The position numbers and the translations under genes are program-made. A stretch of DNA of 9,141 nt, from contig RGCY01000036.1 in NCBI GenBank assembly GCA_009918865.1, positions 1 through 9,141 on the forward strand, given 5' to 3'. The notes under the pieces are model-generated. The model did no database searches. It had not been told where the DNA came from and was given only the letters and a program-made list of their open reading frames with translations. The stretch is from Actinomycetota bacterium. Its GTDB lineage: Bacteria > Actinomycetota > Actinomycetes > S36-B12 > UBA5976. Positions 1 through 6,952 of this stretch are shown one piece after another; within the stretch, counting starts at the first letter, position 1, and every line of letters starts with the position of its first letter.

Positions 1-762
1 AGCGGTCAGCTCAAGCCAGGCGGAACTATTGTTGAAGCGACGTCAGGAAATACTGGAATTGCACTTGCCATGGTGGGTGCGGCTCGTGGATACAAAACCA
101 TTTTGACGATGCCCGAATCAATGTCGAAGGAGCGTCGCGCGCTATTACGCGCGTATGGGGCTGAACTCATTTTGACTCCGGCAACTGAAGGTATGCGCGG
201 AGCCGTGGCAAAGGCCGAGGAAATCGCGGCAGAGCGCGGTGGCACATTGGCACGTCAGTTTGCTAATCCTGCAAACCCGGCCGTGCACCGCGCAACGACC
301 GCTGAGGAAATTTGGTCAGACACAGAAGGTCGCATCACGGCCTTTGTTGCCGGCATCGGCACTGGAGGAACGATCACCGGAGTCGGCCAAGTGTTAAAGG
401 AGCGAAACCCCGATATCAAGGTATTCGGAGTTGAACCGGCTGCCTCGGCCATCCTCAATGGCGGTGCGCCTGCTGGCCACCCGATTCAAGGGATTGGCGC
501 GAATTTCGTGCCCGACATTTTGGATCGCGAGATTTACGACGAGATTATCGATGTTGCCAATGATGATGCCTTCGCAGTAGCCCGTCGAGCGGCAGCCGAA
601 GAAGGACTACTCGTTGGTATTTCATCGGGGGCTGCCCTGTGGGCTGCCCGTGAAGTTGCGCATCGGCCAGAACACAAAGACGGCCTCATCGTCGTCATCA
701 TCCCTTCCTATGGCGAGCGCTACCTCTCAACGGCATTGTTCGCTGATCTTGTGGATGCGTGA
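1..762 (+). CDS. cysK: Cysteine synthase A (O-acetylserine sulfhydrylase), 5' end cut by the window
   Basis: PLP-dependent enzyme that converts O-acetylserine and sulfide to cysteine in the cytoplasm. The frame is open from base 1, and 253 residues of a family usually near 310 are visible. The N-terminus, including the PLP-binding lysine, lies upstream. Seen in order: the substrate loop TSGNTG, the phosphate-binding glycine loop GIGTGGT, the segment GIGANFVPDIL, the ISSGAA segment, and the C-terminal PSYGERYLST that is a hallmark of CysK/CysM. The stop TGA shares its A with the ATG of cysE (TGATG), so the two genes are almost certainly co-transcribed and translationally coupled. Cystathionine beta-synthase is less likely because there is no C-terminal CBS extension and cysE follows directly. 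CysK versus CysM cannot be fully settled without the N-terminus, but the linkage favours CysK. Confidence 0.95.
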   Translation, partial: SGQLKPGGTIVEATSGNTGIALAMVGAARGYKTILTMPESMSKERRALLRAYGAELILTPATEGMRGAVAKAEEIAAERGGTLARQFANPANPAVHRATTAEEIWSDTEGRITAFVAGIGTGGTITGVGQVLKERNPDIKVFGVEPAASAILNGGAPAGHPIQGIGANFVPDILDREIYDEIIDVANDDAFAVARRAAAEEGLLVGISSGAALWAAREVAHRPEHKDGLIVVIIPSYGERYLSTALFADLVDA

Positions 763-1346
763 TGGCGCAGCAACCGCGACTCCTGACGTTGCTCGGCGAA
801 GATGTCGACGTCGTGCTGCGCAAAGACCCTGCAGCACGCAGCCGAGCGGAAGTTGCGCTCACGTATGCGGGCGTGCATGCCGTGTGGTTGCACCGAGTCG
901 CTCATCGCATGTGGCGACGCGGTTGGTTGTTACCGGCGCGCGCATTGGCTGCATGGTCACGCCGTCATACCGGGGTGGAGATTCATCCGGCTGCAGTGAT
1001 TGGGCGCAGAATCTTCATTGATCATGGGATGGGCGTGGTCATCGGCGAAACAGCACTCGTTGGCGATGATGTCACAATGTTTCACGGCGTTTCACTAGGT
1101 GGCACGCGCGCAGTTTCGGGTCGGCGGCACCCCCACGTTGGGGACAGAGTGGTGATTGGTGCCGGGGCGACAGTGCTTGGTCCGATTGTCATCGGCGATG
1201 ATTCGCGCATCGGCGCAGGTGCAGTTGTGCTGGCCGATGTGCCAGCACGGACCACAGCAGTGGGCGTGCCGGCACGAATCATCACCGCGCGTTCAGCATC
1301 GGCAGGGGGAGACCAGTGGGAGGACGACCCCGCGGCGTGGATTTGA
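762..1346 (+). CDS. cysE: Serine O-acetyltransferase
   Basis: Transfers acetyl from acetyl-CoA to serine, giving the O-acetylserine used by the preceding cysK product. 194 residues: an alpha-helical N-terminal part (about 1-75), then left-handed beta-helix hexapeptide repeats (about 75-175). Catalytic-type motifs are IDHGMGVVIGET (His88) and MFHGVSLGG (His108). It is the short bacterial form, lacking the long N-terminal domain of the E. coli enzyme. The protein ends DDPAAWI. The terminal isoleucine is the residue that, in known CysE proteins, inserts into the CysK active site to form the cysteine synthase complex, so complex formation is inferred. I chose ATG at 762 because it overlaps the cysK stop as TGATG; a GTG at 759 would add one residue. 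No Shine-Dalgarno is visible, which fits translational coupling. The stop overlaps the next ATG in the same TGATG way. Confidence 0.95.
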   Translation: MAQQPRLLTLLGEDVDVVLRKDPAARSRAEVALTYAGVHAVWLHRVAHRMWRRGWLLPARALAAWSRRHTGVEIHPAAVIGRRIFIDHGMGVVIGETALVGDDVTMFHGVSLGGTRAVSGRRHPHVGDRVVIGAGATVLGPIVIGDDSRIGAGAVVLADVPARTTAVGVPARIITARSASAGGDQWEDDPAAWI

Positions 1347-2296
1347 TGTCATGGTGCGCGCGGCTCATCGTTGCTGTGACGGTGGTCATCATGATGGCGC
1401 GCCAAACGGGGTTGGCTGTGGCATTTCTTCCCACGCTGGTCGCGACGCTGCCGTTGTTGGTGCCGCTGCTTGCCTTGGCTGTTCTATTCGGTGTCTTGGC
1501 ACATCACAAAATCGTGACAATGCTTGCTGCTGCCTGTGCCATTGTGATTTCAGTCTGGTGGTTGCCAGTTTTCACTCCTGGTCCAACGTCGGTTTTAGCC
1601 GCAAGTGAGCAGGCGGCGCCGGGATTGCGCGTCCTCGCTTTCAATGCCATGGCCTCGCCTGCAGCGGCCTCTGGTGTGGTCGCGCAGGTGAAACAACATC
1701 ATGTTGATGTGTTGGTTCTAAGCGAGTGCGGTCCGGCACTGCGACGCATCCTTGATGTGCAGGGAATCAGGAATGTGCTACCCCACCGAGTCGGCACCAC
1801 AACGGTTAACGGACTCGTTGTTTGGTCCAGCCATCCGCTGACCCGACGCGAAGTGGTACCGCTGAGTTACGGCGGTGAAGTGGTGGATGTTGCGGACATA
1901 GGTGGGGATGGGCGCACCACGCTACAAATCTTCGCAGCGCATCCGATGTCGCCGCGGTGGAACATGGGTTCTGTTTGGGCCGCCGACCAAAAGGAAATCG
2001 TGAGCATTGCACGTGATCTACCGGAAACTGCACTCATTGTGGGAGACCTGAACATGACACGGGACCATCTTCCATTTCGAAAACTGCAGTCCCTTGGTTT
2101 CGTTGATGCATTAGATGCCACAGCATCTGGATGGCAACCCACATGGTCACTTGGGGCCGGGAATCCGGGTTTGGCGACCATCGATCACGTTCTCGGCCGC
2201 GGCGTTGGTTTCGATGACTACAAAACTCTGACCATCCAGGGTTCAGATCATCACGCAGTTCTCACAACCGTCACGATTCCTAGCGCCATAGGCTGA
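1346..2296 (+). CDS. Membrane-anchored endonuclease/exonuclease/phosphatase (EEP) family protein
   Basis: 316 residues. Three hydrophobic helices fill roughly residues 6-73, with basic residues (HHK) in the loop between helices 2 and 3. Positive-inside reasoning puts the C-terminal domain outside the membrane. That domain (about 95-316) has the EEP signature series: FNA (Asn100), SEC (Glu127), AAHP (His199), GDLN (Asp234/Asn236), IDHV and a final SDHHAV (Asp301/His302). These are the metal-binding and catalytic residues of Mg-dependent phosphodiesterases such as exonuclease III, DNase I and sphingomyelinase. The substrate cannot be told; an extracytoplasmic nuclease or phosphodiesterase is inferred. 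ATG 1346 overlaps the cysE stop (TGATG). A GTG at 1316 has a better Shine-Dalgarno (GGGGGA, 5 bp spacing) and would add 10 residues, so the start is uncertain. Confidence 0.85.
   Translation: MSWCARLIVAVTVVIMMARQTGLAVAFLPTLVATLPLLVPLLALAVLFGVLAHHKIVTMLAAACAIVISVWWLPVFTPGPTSVLAASEQAAPGLRVLAFNAMASPAAASGVVAQVKQHHVDVLVLSECGPALRRILDVQGIRNVLPHRVGTTTVNGLVVWSSHPLTRREVVPLSYGGEVVDVADIGGDGRTTLQIFAAHPMSPRWNMGSVWAADQKEIVSIARDLPETALIVGDLNMTRDHLPFRKLQSLGFVDALDATASGWQPTWSLGAGNPGLATIDHVLGRGVGFDDYKTLTIQGSDHHAVLTTVTIPSAIG
2289..2294 (+). promoter_or_regulatory. Candidate -10 box for leaderless P450 transcription
   Basis: TAGGCT (TANNNT type) sits at the very end of the EEP gene, followed by 6 bp and then the GTG at 2301. 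That is the distance expected if transcription starts on the first base of the start codon. No convincing -35 box is present. This would let the P450 be expressed apart from the cysteine genes. Inferred from spacing only. Confidence 0.35.
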
Positions 2297-2300
2297 CCAT

Positions 2301-3620
2301 GTGATGTCAACACTTCGCGCGTATGCGCGCGGACCGGTGCTCACTGCACCCGGTCCACGAAGTGGCGTGATGTTGCGCAGTATCGGCACGATTCGCAAAG
2401 ATCCACTCTCGTTCTTGATGCAGATGCAGCGCGAGCATGGGTCGCTTGTGCAGTTTCCCGTGCCTACGCCGGCTTCCTATTTCGTTGCAGATGCAGCCGA
2501 TGTGCGCAGGGTTCTGATTGAGAACGCTCGGGCATACGACAAACACACGATGCAATACCGTGGCCTAGCGGCATTGACCGGTGAAGGTCTGCTCACATCG
2601 GATGGCGAGAAATGGCGCGATGCTCGTCGGGTTGTGCAACCGGCATTTCATCATGAGGCAGTTGCAGGAATGCGTGAGTCCATCACTCACGCCGCCGAAT
2701 CGGCTTGTGAACGGTGGCTGCACGGCGATGTGATTGATGTTGAGTCAGAGATGATGCGCATGTCTTTGCAGATTGTTGGCACAACGCTCTTCGGTGCAGA
2801 TCTCAGTGCTGAAGCCGCAGATTTGTCGCATGCAACCCTGCAGGCACTTGATGCGGTGGTGAACCGAGCCCAACGCCCATGGCTGAACGCTTTTCACATC
2901 CCATCGCGCTCTGGTCGCCATCTGCGTCAAGCGCTCACAGAACTCGACACTGCAGTTGTGAACCTCGTTGCACATCGCTTATCTCAGCCGACAGCAGCGC
3001 CAGACATGCTGGGGATGTTGATGGCGGCACATGGTGTGGAGCCGGGACAGCGAGTTCCACGGGAAGTACGAGATGAAATCGTCACATTCATTGTTGCTGG
3101 GCACGAAACGGTGGCAAGTGGTCTCACCTGGGCATGGCACCTACTGATGACTCATCAAGACCAGTATTCACTCTTACACGATGCTGGCGATGATGTTCAC
3201 GTAGTTGCACGTGCAGTATTTGAGGAAGTGCTTCGCCTATATCCCCCTGCATGGCTCATCACGCGACGCAGTTTGCAATCTGATGTGCTGAGTGGCTGCG
3301 ACATTCCGGCCGATGCACTCATCATCATGAGTCCATGGGTGGTGCACCGCGACCCACATTGGTGGCCGCAACCCGAGAAATTCGTTCCTCAGAGATTTCT
3401 TGAGAGCAGTGATGCGCGCCGTTTGGCTTACCTACCCTTTGGCTTTGGTCAACGCATGTGCATTGGTCGTGAGATGGCCCTGCTCGAAGGTGCGATTGCT
3501 CTGGCGACCATCTCGCAGCGCGTGAAATTCACTGCGGTGGAGAATAGAAATGTTGGCCAGATTGCTTCGGTGACATTGCGACCAGCGGCACCAATCAAGG
3601 CGCAGGTGCAGCGCCGATGA
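2301..3620 (+). CDS. Cytochrome P450 monooxygenase
   Basis: 439 residues with all P450 landmarks: the C-helix WRDAR (Trp105/Arg109, a heme propionate contact), I-helix AGHETV (266-271, the acid-threonine pair for oxygen activation), K-helix EVLR (ExxR, 309-312), PQRF (363-366), and the heme loop FGFGQRMCIG (380-389) with Cys387 as the heme thiolate ligand. No N-terminal membrane anchor is seen, so it should be soluble and need separate electron-transfer partners; no ferredoxin or reductase gene lies in the window. The pattern resembles bacterial P450s related to CYP4-like and fatty-acid-type families more than camphor-type ones, but the substrate is unknown. GTG 2301 or ATG 2304 may be the start. 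GTG is chosen because TAGGCT lies exactly 6 bp upstream, fitting a leaderless transcript. It begins 4 bp after the EEP stop and its 3' end overlaps the opposing GGDEF gene. Confidence 0.95.
   Translation: MMSTLRAYARGPVLTAPGPRSGVMLRSIGTIRKDPLSFLMQMQREHGSLVQFPVPTPASYFVADAADVRRVLIENARAYDKHTMQYRGLAALTGEGLLTSDGEKWRDARRVVQPAFHHEAVAGMRESITHAAESACERWLHGDVIDVESEMMRMSLQIVGTTLFGADLSAEAADLSHATLQALDAVVNRAQRPWLNAFHIPSRSGRHLRQALTELDTAVVNLVAHRLSQPTAAPDMLGMLMAAHGVEPGQRVPREVRDEIVTFIVAGHETVASGLTWAWHLLMTHQDQYSLLHDAGDDVHVVARAVFEEVLRLYPPAWLITRRSLQSDVLSGCDIPADALIIMSPWVVHRDPHWWPQPEKFVPQRFLESSDARRLAYLPFGFGQRMCIGREMALLEGAIALATISQRVKFTAVENRNVGQIASVTLRPAAPIKAQVQRR
3595..3620. other. 26-bp tail-to-tail overlap of the P450 and GGDEF genes
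   Basis: The P450 stop TGA is at 3618-3620 (+). The GGDEF gene's stop, TGA read on the - strand, is at 3595-3597. The last 8 codons and stop of each gene therefore occupy the same DNA on opposite strands, leaving no room for a bidirectional terminator outside coding sequence. Both 3' ends lie outside recognisable domains, so the overlap costs neither protein a motif. Confidence 0.9.
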
Positions 3621-4548
3621 CATCCACCACAAGCGAATCGCGACCCTTGCGCTTGGCAGCGTAAAGCGCGTGATCGGCAGCATCCAATACCGCTCTTTCA
3701 GAAATCAGTGGTGCCCGTGCGGGTTCCACGAAGACAGCGCCGTACGTCGCAGTGATTGAAATCCCGTGAGAGTTCACAACCATCGGTTGCGCCAACGCCG
3801 CCGCGAGTCGATGTGCCAAGCCGGCAAGTTCGGTTGCACCGGTCACACCGTCTGCAATCAACACAAACTCGTCTCCGCTGATGCGGGCCAAGGTGTCAGT
3901 TTCCCGGGTCCACTCACGCCACCTTTGCGCAATTTGCTGCAGCAGCGCATCGCCCACAAGATGACCGAATCGGTCGTTTACATCTTTGAAGTCATCTAGG
4001 TCGCAAAACACCAAACCCATACCCATGCTCGTTCGCAGGCAGCGGCGTAACGCCTGATTGATGCCAGTGGATGCGGCAAAGCGATTCGGTAGTCCCGTGA
4101 CTGGGTCGTGATAAGCCATATAAACCAAATCACTGCTCGGTTGGTGGCTGGGGGAGATGTCTCGCATCTGCAAAACGATGAAACCTTGTGCAAGTGCGAT
4201 GACATCCACGCGGACATGTCGACTACCACTCGGTGTTGACCACGACATCTCCAGTGCAATTTGCGACTGTGCGTGGCTGCGCACCTGTTCAATGGCGTGG
4301 ATGAGCGCGTCAATGCGATCTGTGTGGGTGTCGATGGCTGCATGAAGGGCATGCCAGTAGTCATTGCCGACACGCAATCCGCTCAGACCGAAGTTGCGCA
4401 TTTCAACATCCCAGCCTCGACTCACCCAACTGATGCGGCCCGTCGGAGTCAGCAGTGCGACTTGACCACCCCACGCCTCCAATAGGGATTCCACGCTCGG
4501 TCGGGTCTCAGTGCCGATGTCAGTGGCGTCAGTTACCGGCTGTGTCAT
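3595..4548 (-). CDS. PAS-GGDEF diguanylate cyclase, soluble
   Basis: 317 residues. Residues about 20-135 look like a PAS sensor fold (start LLTPTGRISWVSRGW, end VLQMRDIS), followed by the usual linker HDPVTGLPNR (147-156) and a GGDEF domain (about 140-310). The metal-binding segment FCDLDDFKDVND (181-192) is intact. The signature loop reads SGDEF (224-228), a common variant of GGDEF that is usually still active. RETD at 215-218 lies exactly 5 residues before the signature, matching the RxxD inhibitory site for product feedback. Predicted role: make cyclic di-GMP from two GTP in response to a signal sensed by the PAS domain. There is no membrane segment and no EAL domain. The bound ligand is unknown. 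ATG 4548 has no Shine-Dalgarno, but a TAGCGT box lies 6 bp upstream, suggesting leaderless translation. Confidence 0.9.
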   Translation of the reverse strand: MTQPVTDATDIGTETRPSVESLLEAWGGQVALLTPTGRISWVSRGWDVEMRNFGLSGLRVGNDYWHALHAAIDTHTDRIDALIHAIEQVRSHAQSQIALEMSWSTPSGSRHVRVDVIALAQGFIVLQMRDISPSHQPSSDLVYMAYHDPVTGLPNRFAASTGINQALRRCLRTSMGMGLVFCDLDDFKDVNDRFGHLVGDALLQQIAQRWREWTRETDTLARISGDEFVLIADGVTGATELAGLAHRLAAALAQPMVVNSHGISITATYGAVFVEPARAPLISERAVLDAADHALYAAKRKGRDSLVVDVIGAAPAP

Positions 4549-4627
4549 GAGTTGACGCTATGTGCCAAACAGTTGCACGCGCAGCGGTTTATCTGAAATG
4601 ACTAGATGGCGAACTAGGTCTTTGGGG
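4549..4627 (-). promoter_or_regulatory. 79-bp gap between rsgA and the GGDEF gene, with candidate leaderless promoter
   Basis: On the - strand a TAGCGT box (4555-4560) is followed by 6 bp and then the ATG at 4548, which is -10-to-start spacing for a leaderless transcript. No convincing -35 box, no Shine-Dalgarno and no clear terminator hairpin were found in the rest of the gap. The GGDEF gene may therefore be transcribed separately from aroA-rsgA, though read-through is not excluded. Confidence 0.4.
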
Positions 4628-5611
4628 TTACTGCCCCGCCCGGATGCCACGAATGAGTCGGCGCACCGAGTCCACCAAGTCGACTCCGACGCCTCCGGAC
4701 CCAGCGACACCGTTAAGTGCACACTCCTGCTCGTCGTGTGTGCAACCACGTGGACATTGCTCAATGGCAGTCGCCAGAGTGGGAAACGATGCGATAACCG
4801 CATCTGCGCTCACGTGCGCTAATCCGAATGAGCGAATGCCGGGGGTGTCAATCACCCAGCCGTTATCACCGAGCGGCCAACCTTCAGCACTTGTGGAGGT
4901 GTGGCGACCGCGTCCGGTTATCACGTTCACGTCACCAATGCGACGTTGAGCTTCGGGCACAAGCGCGTTAAGCAGCGTTGACTTGCCGACACCGGAGTGG
5001 CCTACCAACACCGTTGTTCCTTCACTTAACGCATGCGTCAATTCCGCTGAAATCGAACCCTGGGCTGATGTGAACACCGGCACGCCGAGCGGCCGGTAGT
5101 AGTCAATCAGGGAATTCGGTTCGCTGAGATCGGTTTTGGTGACGATGATGAGGGCGTCCATGTGCTCGGTGTACGCCGCAACAAGACATCGGTCAATCAA
5201 CCCGGTTCGGGGCTCAGGGTTTGCTGCTGCAGCCACGATGGCAATGCGGTCTGCGTTCGCGACAATCACACGCTCTTGGGCATCGGAATCATCGGCAGTT
5301 CGCCGAAGTGTGCTGTGGCGTTCATCCCTGCGCACAATCCGCGCCAAGGTGCCCGTGTTTCCTGTGATATCGCCAACGAGACCGACGCGGTCGCCGACAA
5401 CTACTGCCTTACGACCAAGACCACGCGCTTTGACTGCGGTGATGCGGCGAGCATGGTCATTTTCCAGGGCACATGTGATGCGCCCTCGATCAACTGTGAC
5501 GACGAAACCATCAATTGCCGTTTCGTGTGCTGGTTGGTCCTTCGAACGTCGTGGCGTATTGCCACGCGTCGGTCGCGCGCGGACATCGTCTTCGTCACGC
5601 CACCGAGTCAT
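4628..5611 (-). CDS. rsgA: Ribosome small-subunit biogenesis GTPase RsgA (YjeQ/EngC)
   Basis: 327-residue circularly permuted GTPase that helps mature the 30S subunit. Order seen: a basic N-terminus, an OB-fold (about 32-95), then the GTPase motifs in permuted order: TKTD (G4, 158-161), the SAQG region (G5), GHSGVGKST (G1, 204-212), GRGRHTST (G2/switch I), DTPGIRSF (G3, 255-262), and a C-terminal zinc knuckle with Cys286, Cys290, His292 and Cys297. The knuckle spacing (C-x3-C-x-H-x4-C) is slightly tighter than the C-x4-C-x-H-x5-C that I recall for E. coli. The start is ATG 5611 because it overlaps the aroA stop by 4 bp (ATGA). A TTG at 5641 would extend it by 10 residues into aroA and is less likely. 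Co-transcribed with aroA. Confidence 0.95.
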   Translation of the reverse strand: MTRWRDEDDVRARPTRGNTPRRSKDQPAHETAIDGFVVTVDRGRITCALENDHARRITAVKARGLGRKAVVVGDRVGLVGDITGNTGTLARIVRRDERHSTLRRTADDSDAQERVIVANADRIAIVAAAANPEPRTGLIDRCLVAAYTEHMDALIIVTKTDLSEPNSLIDYYRPLGVPVFTSAQGSISAELTHALSEGTTVLVGHSGVGKSTLLNALVPEAQRRIGDVNVITGRGRHTSTSAEGWPLGDNGWVIDTPGIRSFGLAHVSADAVIASFPTLATAIEQCPRGCTHDEQECALNGVAGSGGVGVDLVDSVRRLIRGIRAGQ

Positions 5612-6912
5612 GCAGACGCCTTGTTCACGAGTTCTAGCCAAAGCTGAGAGAACTCAGGCAGTGTCTTGGATGTGGTCGTGATGTCTTCGACGGTTACACC
5701 GTCCACACCCAAGCCAAGAATGGCCGCCGCAGTGGCCATCCGGTGGTCGCCAAATGACGGTAGCACTGCTGGCTTAAGCGGTTTCGGTTCGATTGTTAGT
5801 ACGCCATCGGCGTAGTCGGCCCCGCATCCGACAGTTGTCAGCACCTCAATGATGGCGGCTATCCGATCGGTCTCATGACCGCGAATGTGTTCAATTCCGC
5901 GCAGGCGAGAAGGGGCGGATGCATGAGCGCAGATGGCAGCAAATGTCACCGCTGTCTCAGCAATGTCCGAGAGGTCGACATCGATGCCCGAAAGTTGACC
6001 CGGACCTTTCACGGCGAAATCTTGATTCACAACGCTGATTGAGCAGCCGAGTTGCGTCAGCACGTTTGTCACGGATTCATAGGGCTGTAACGTGCTCGAA
6101 CCCAAACCGGCGATATGCACTTCTCCGCCGGTGACGGCAGCCGCTCCGATGAAAGGCAGCGCATTCGAAAGGTCGGGTTCAATCTGCCAATCGTGTGCCG
6201 TCATGGGACCTGGTGGCACCTGCCATGAGCGAGTGCCATCAATGTTTCTGGATTCAACGTGCACACCGTGTGCTGCCAGCATCGCGCAGGTCATCGCAAT
6301 ATGTGGAAGCGACGGCACATCAGCGCCCGAGGCGCTGCGATGTTCGATGATGATGCTTTCATCAGCACGCGCGGCGACCAATAAAAGTGCACTCACGAAT
6401 TGGCTTGAGGCGGACGCGTCAATCGTGACTCGTCCACCGCGCAGATTCCCCGTTCCTCGAAGCGTGAAGGGGAATGTTGTGTCATCGCTGATGTGAACAC
6501 CGAGTGTGCAAAGGGCATCGAGCATGGGGCGGATTGGTCGGGTACGCGCCGATGCATGGGCATCAAAAGTGACATCTCCACGAGTTAAGCCCGCGACAGG
6601 GGGTAGAAACCGCATCACTGTGCCGGCTTGGTCGCAGTCAATCGTGACCTCATCAACGTGTGGGTGAAGCGTGGGAGAAATGTCCCAATGTGCACCTCGA
6701 GCATGTACTCCGTAGCCGAGTGCGAGCAGACCATTTGTCATTGCAGCCGTATCGCGGGCATGTAGGGGATTGCCGATGAAACTAGGGCCATCACTAAGGC
6801 ACGCCAAGATTAAAGCCCGATTGGTGATGCTCTTGGAGCCGGGAACCTGCACAACTCCATGCACGGGTGATGTCGCGCATGGAGCACGCCACATTCCTTG
6901 AGGGTTTGTCAT
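5608..6912 (-). CDS. aroA: 3-phosphoshikimate 1-carboxyvinyltransferase (EPSP synthase)
   Basis: Sixth step of the shikimate pathway: phosphoenolpyruvate plus shikimate-3-phosphate gives EPSP, leading to chorismate and aromatic amino acids. 434 residues, full length. Motifs: PGSKSITNRAL (24-34, with the PEP- and S3P-binding lysine), LHARDT (50-55), AGTVMRF (96-102), SASSQFVSALLL (167-178), EPDLSNALPF (245-254), the catalytic-type Asp316 in DIAET, RGHETDR (344-350, with the Glu that matches E. coli Glu341), and GDHRMA (388-393). The residue after AGTVMR is Phe where E. coli has Pro101, so I make no claim about glyphosate class. ATG 6912 lies 40 bp from the divergent SRAP gene. It heads the aroA-rsgA unit, and its stop overlaps the rsgA start. 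Confidence 0.97.
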   Translation of the reverse strand: MTNPQGMWRAPCATSPVHGVVQVPGSKSITNRALILACLSDGPSFIGNPLHARDTAAMTNGLLALGYGVHARGAHWDISPTLHPHVDEVTIDCDQAGTVMRFLPPVAGLTRGDVTFDAHASARTRPIRPMLDALCTLGVHISDDTTFPFTLRGTGNLRGGRVTIDASASSQFVSALLLVAARADESIIIEHRSASGADVPSLPHIAMTCAMLAAHGVHVESRNIDGTRSWQVPPGPMTAHDWQIEPDLSNALPFIGAAAVTGGEVHIAGLGSSTLQPYESVTNVLTQLGCSISVVNQDFAVKGPGQLSGIDVDLSDIAETAVTFAAICAHASAPSRLRGIEHIRGHETDRIAAIIEVLTTVGCGADYADGVLTIEPKPLKPAVLPSFGDHRMATAAAILGLGVDGVTVEDITTTSKTLPEFSQLWLELVNKASA

Positions 6913-6952
6913 CGTTGCCCAAGCGTAGCCACGCGAGTGGCATGCTCTCCCT
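6913..6952. promoter_or_regulatory. 40-bp divergent promoter region between aroA and the SRAP gene
   Basis: All control of both units must fit here or run into the coding sequences. For aroA (- strand) a TACGCT box lies at 6922-6927, 9 bp before the ATG, implying a leader of only 2-3 bases. For the SRAP gene (+ strand) a weaker CATGCT lies at 6941-6946, 6 bp before the GTG. Neither gene has a Shine-Dalgarno. The two putative promoters face away from each other within 25 bp, so they may interfere with each other. Assignments rest on spacing and -10 resemblance only. Confidence 0.35.

Noticed and set aside
4558..4803. 81-residue - strand frame overlapping the 3' end of rsgA.
   Set aside because: It lies out of frame in the rsgA coding strand, has no ribosome site and no recognisable motif; rsgA is clearly the real gene.
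5612..5641. TTG start at 5641 for rsgA, adding 10 residues.
   Set aside because: The ATG at 5611 makes a 4-bp ATGA overlap with the aroA stop, typical of coupled genes in this window; the extension lies wholly inside aroA.
5136..5681. 181-residue + strand frame antisense to rsgA.
   Set aside because: Ser/Arg/Thr-rich composition typical of an antisense shadow; rsgA motifs are intact on the other strand.
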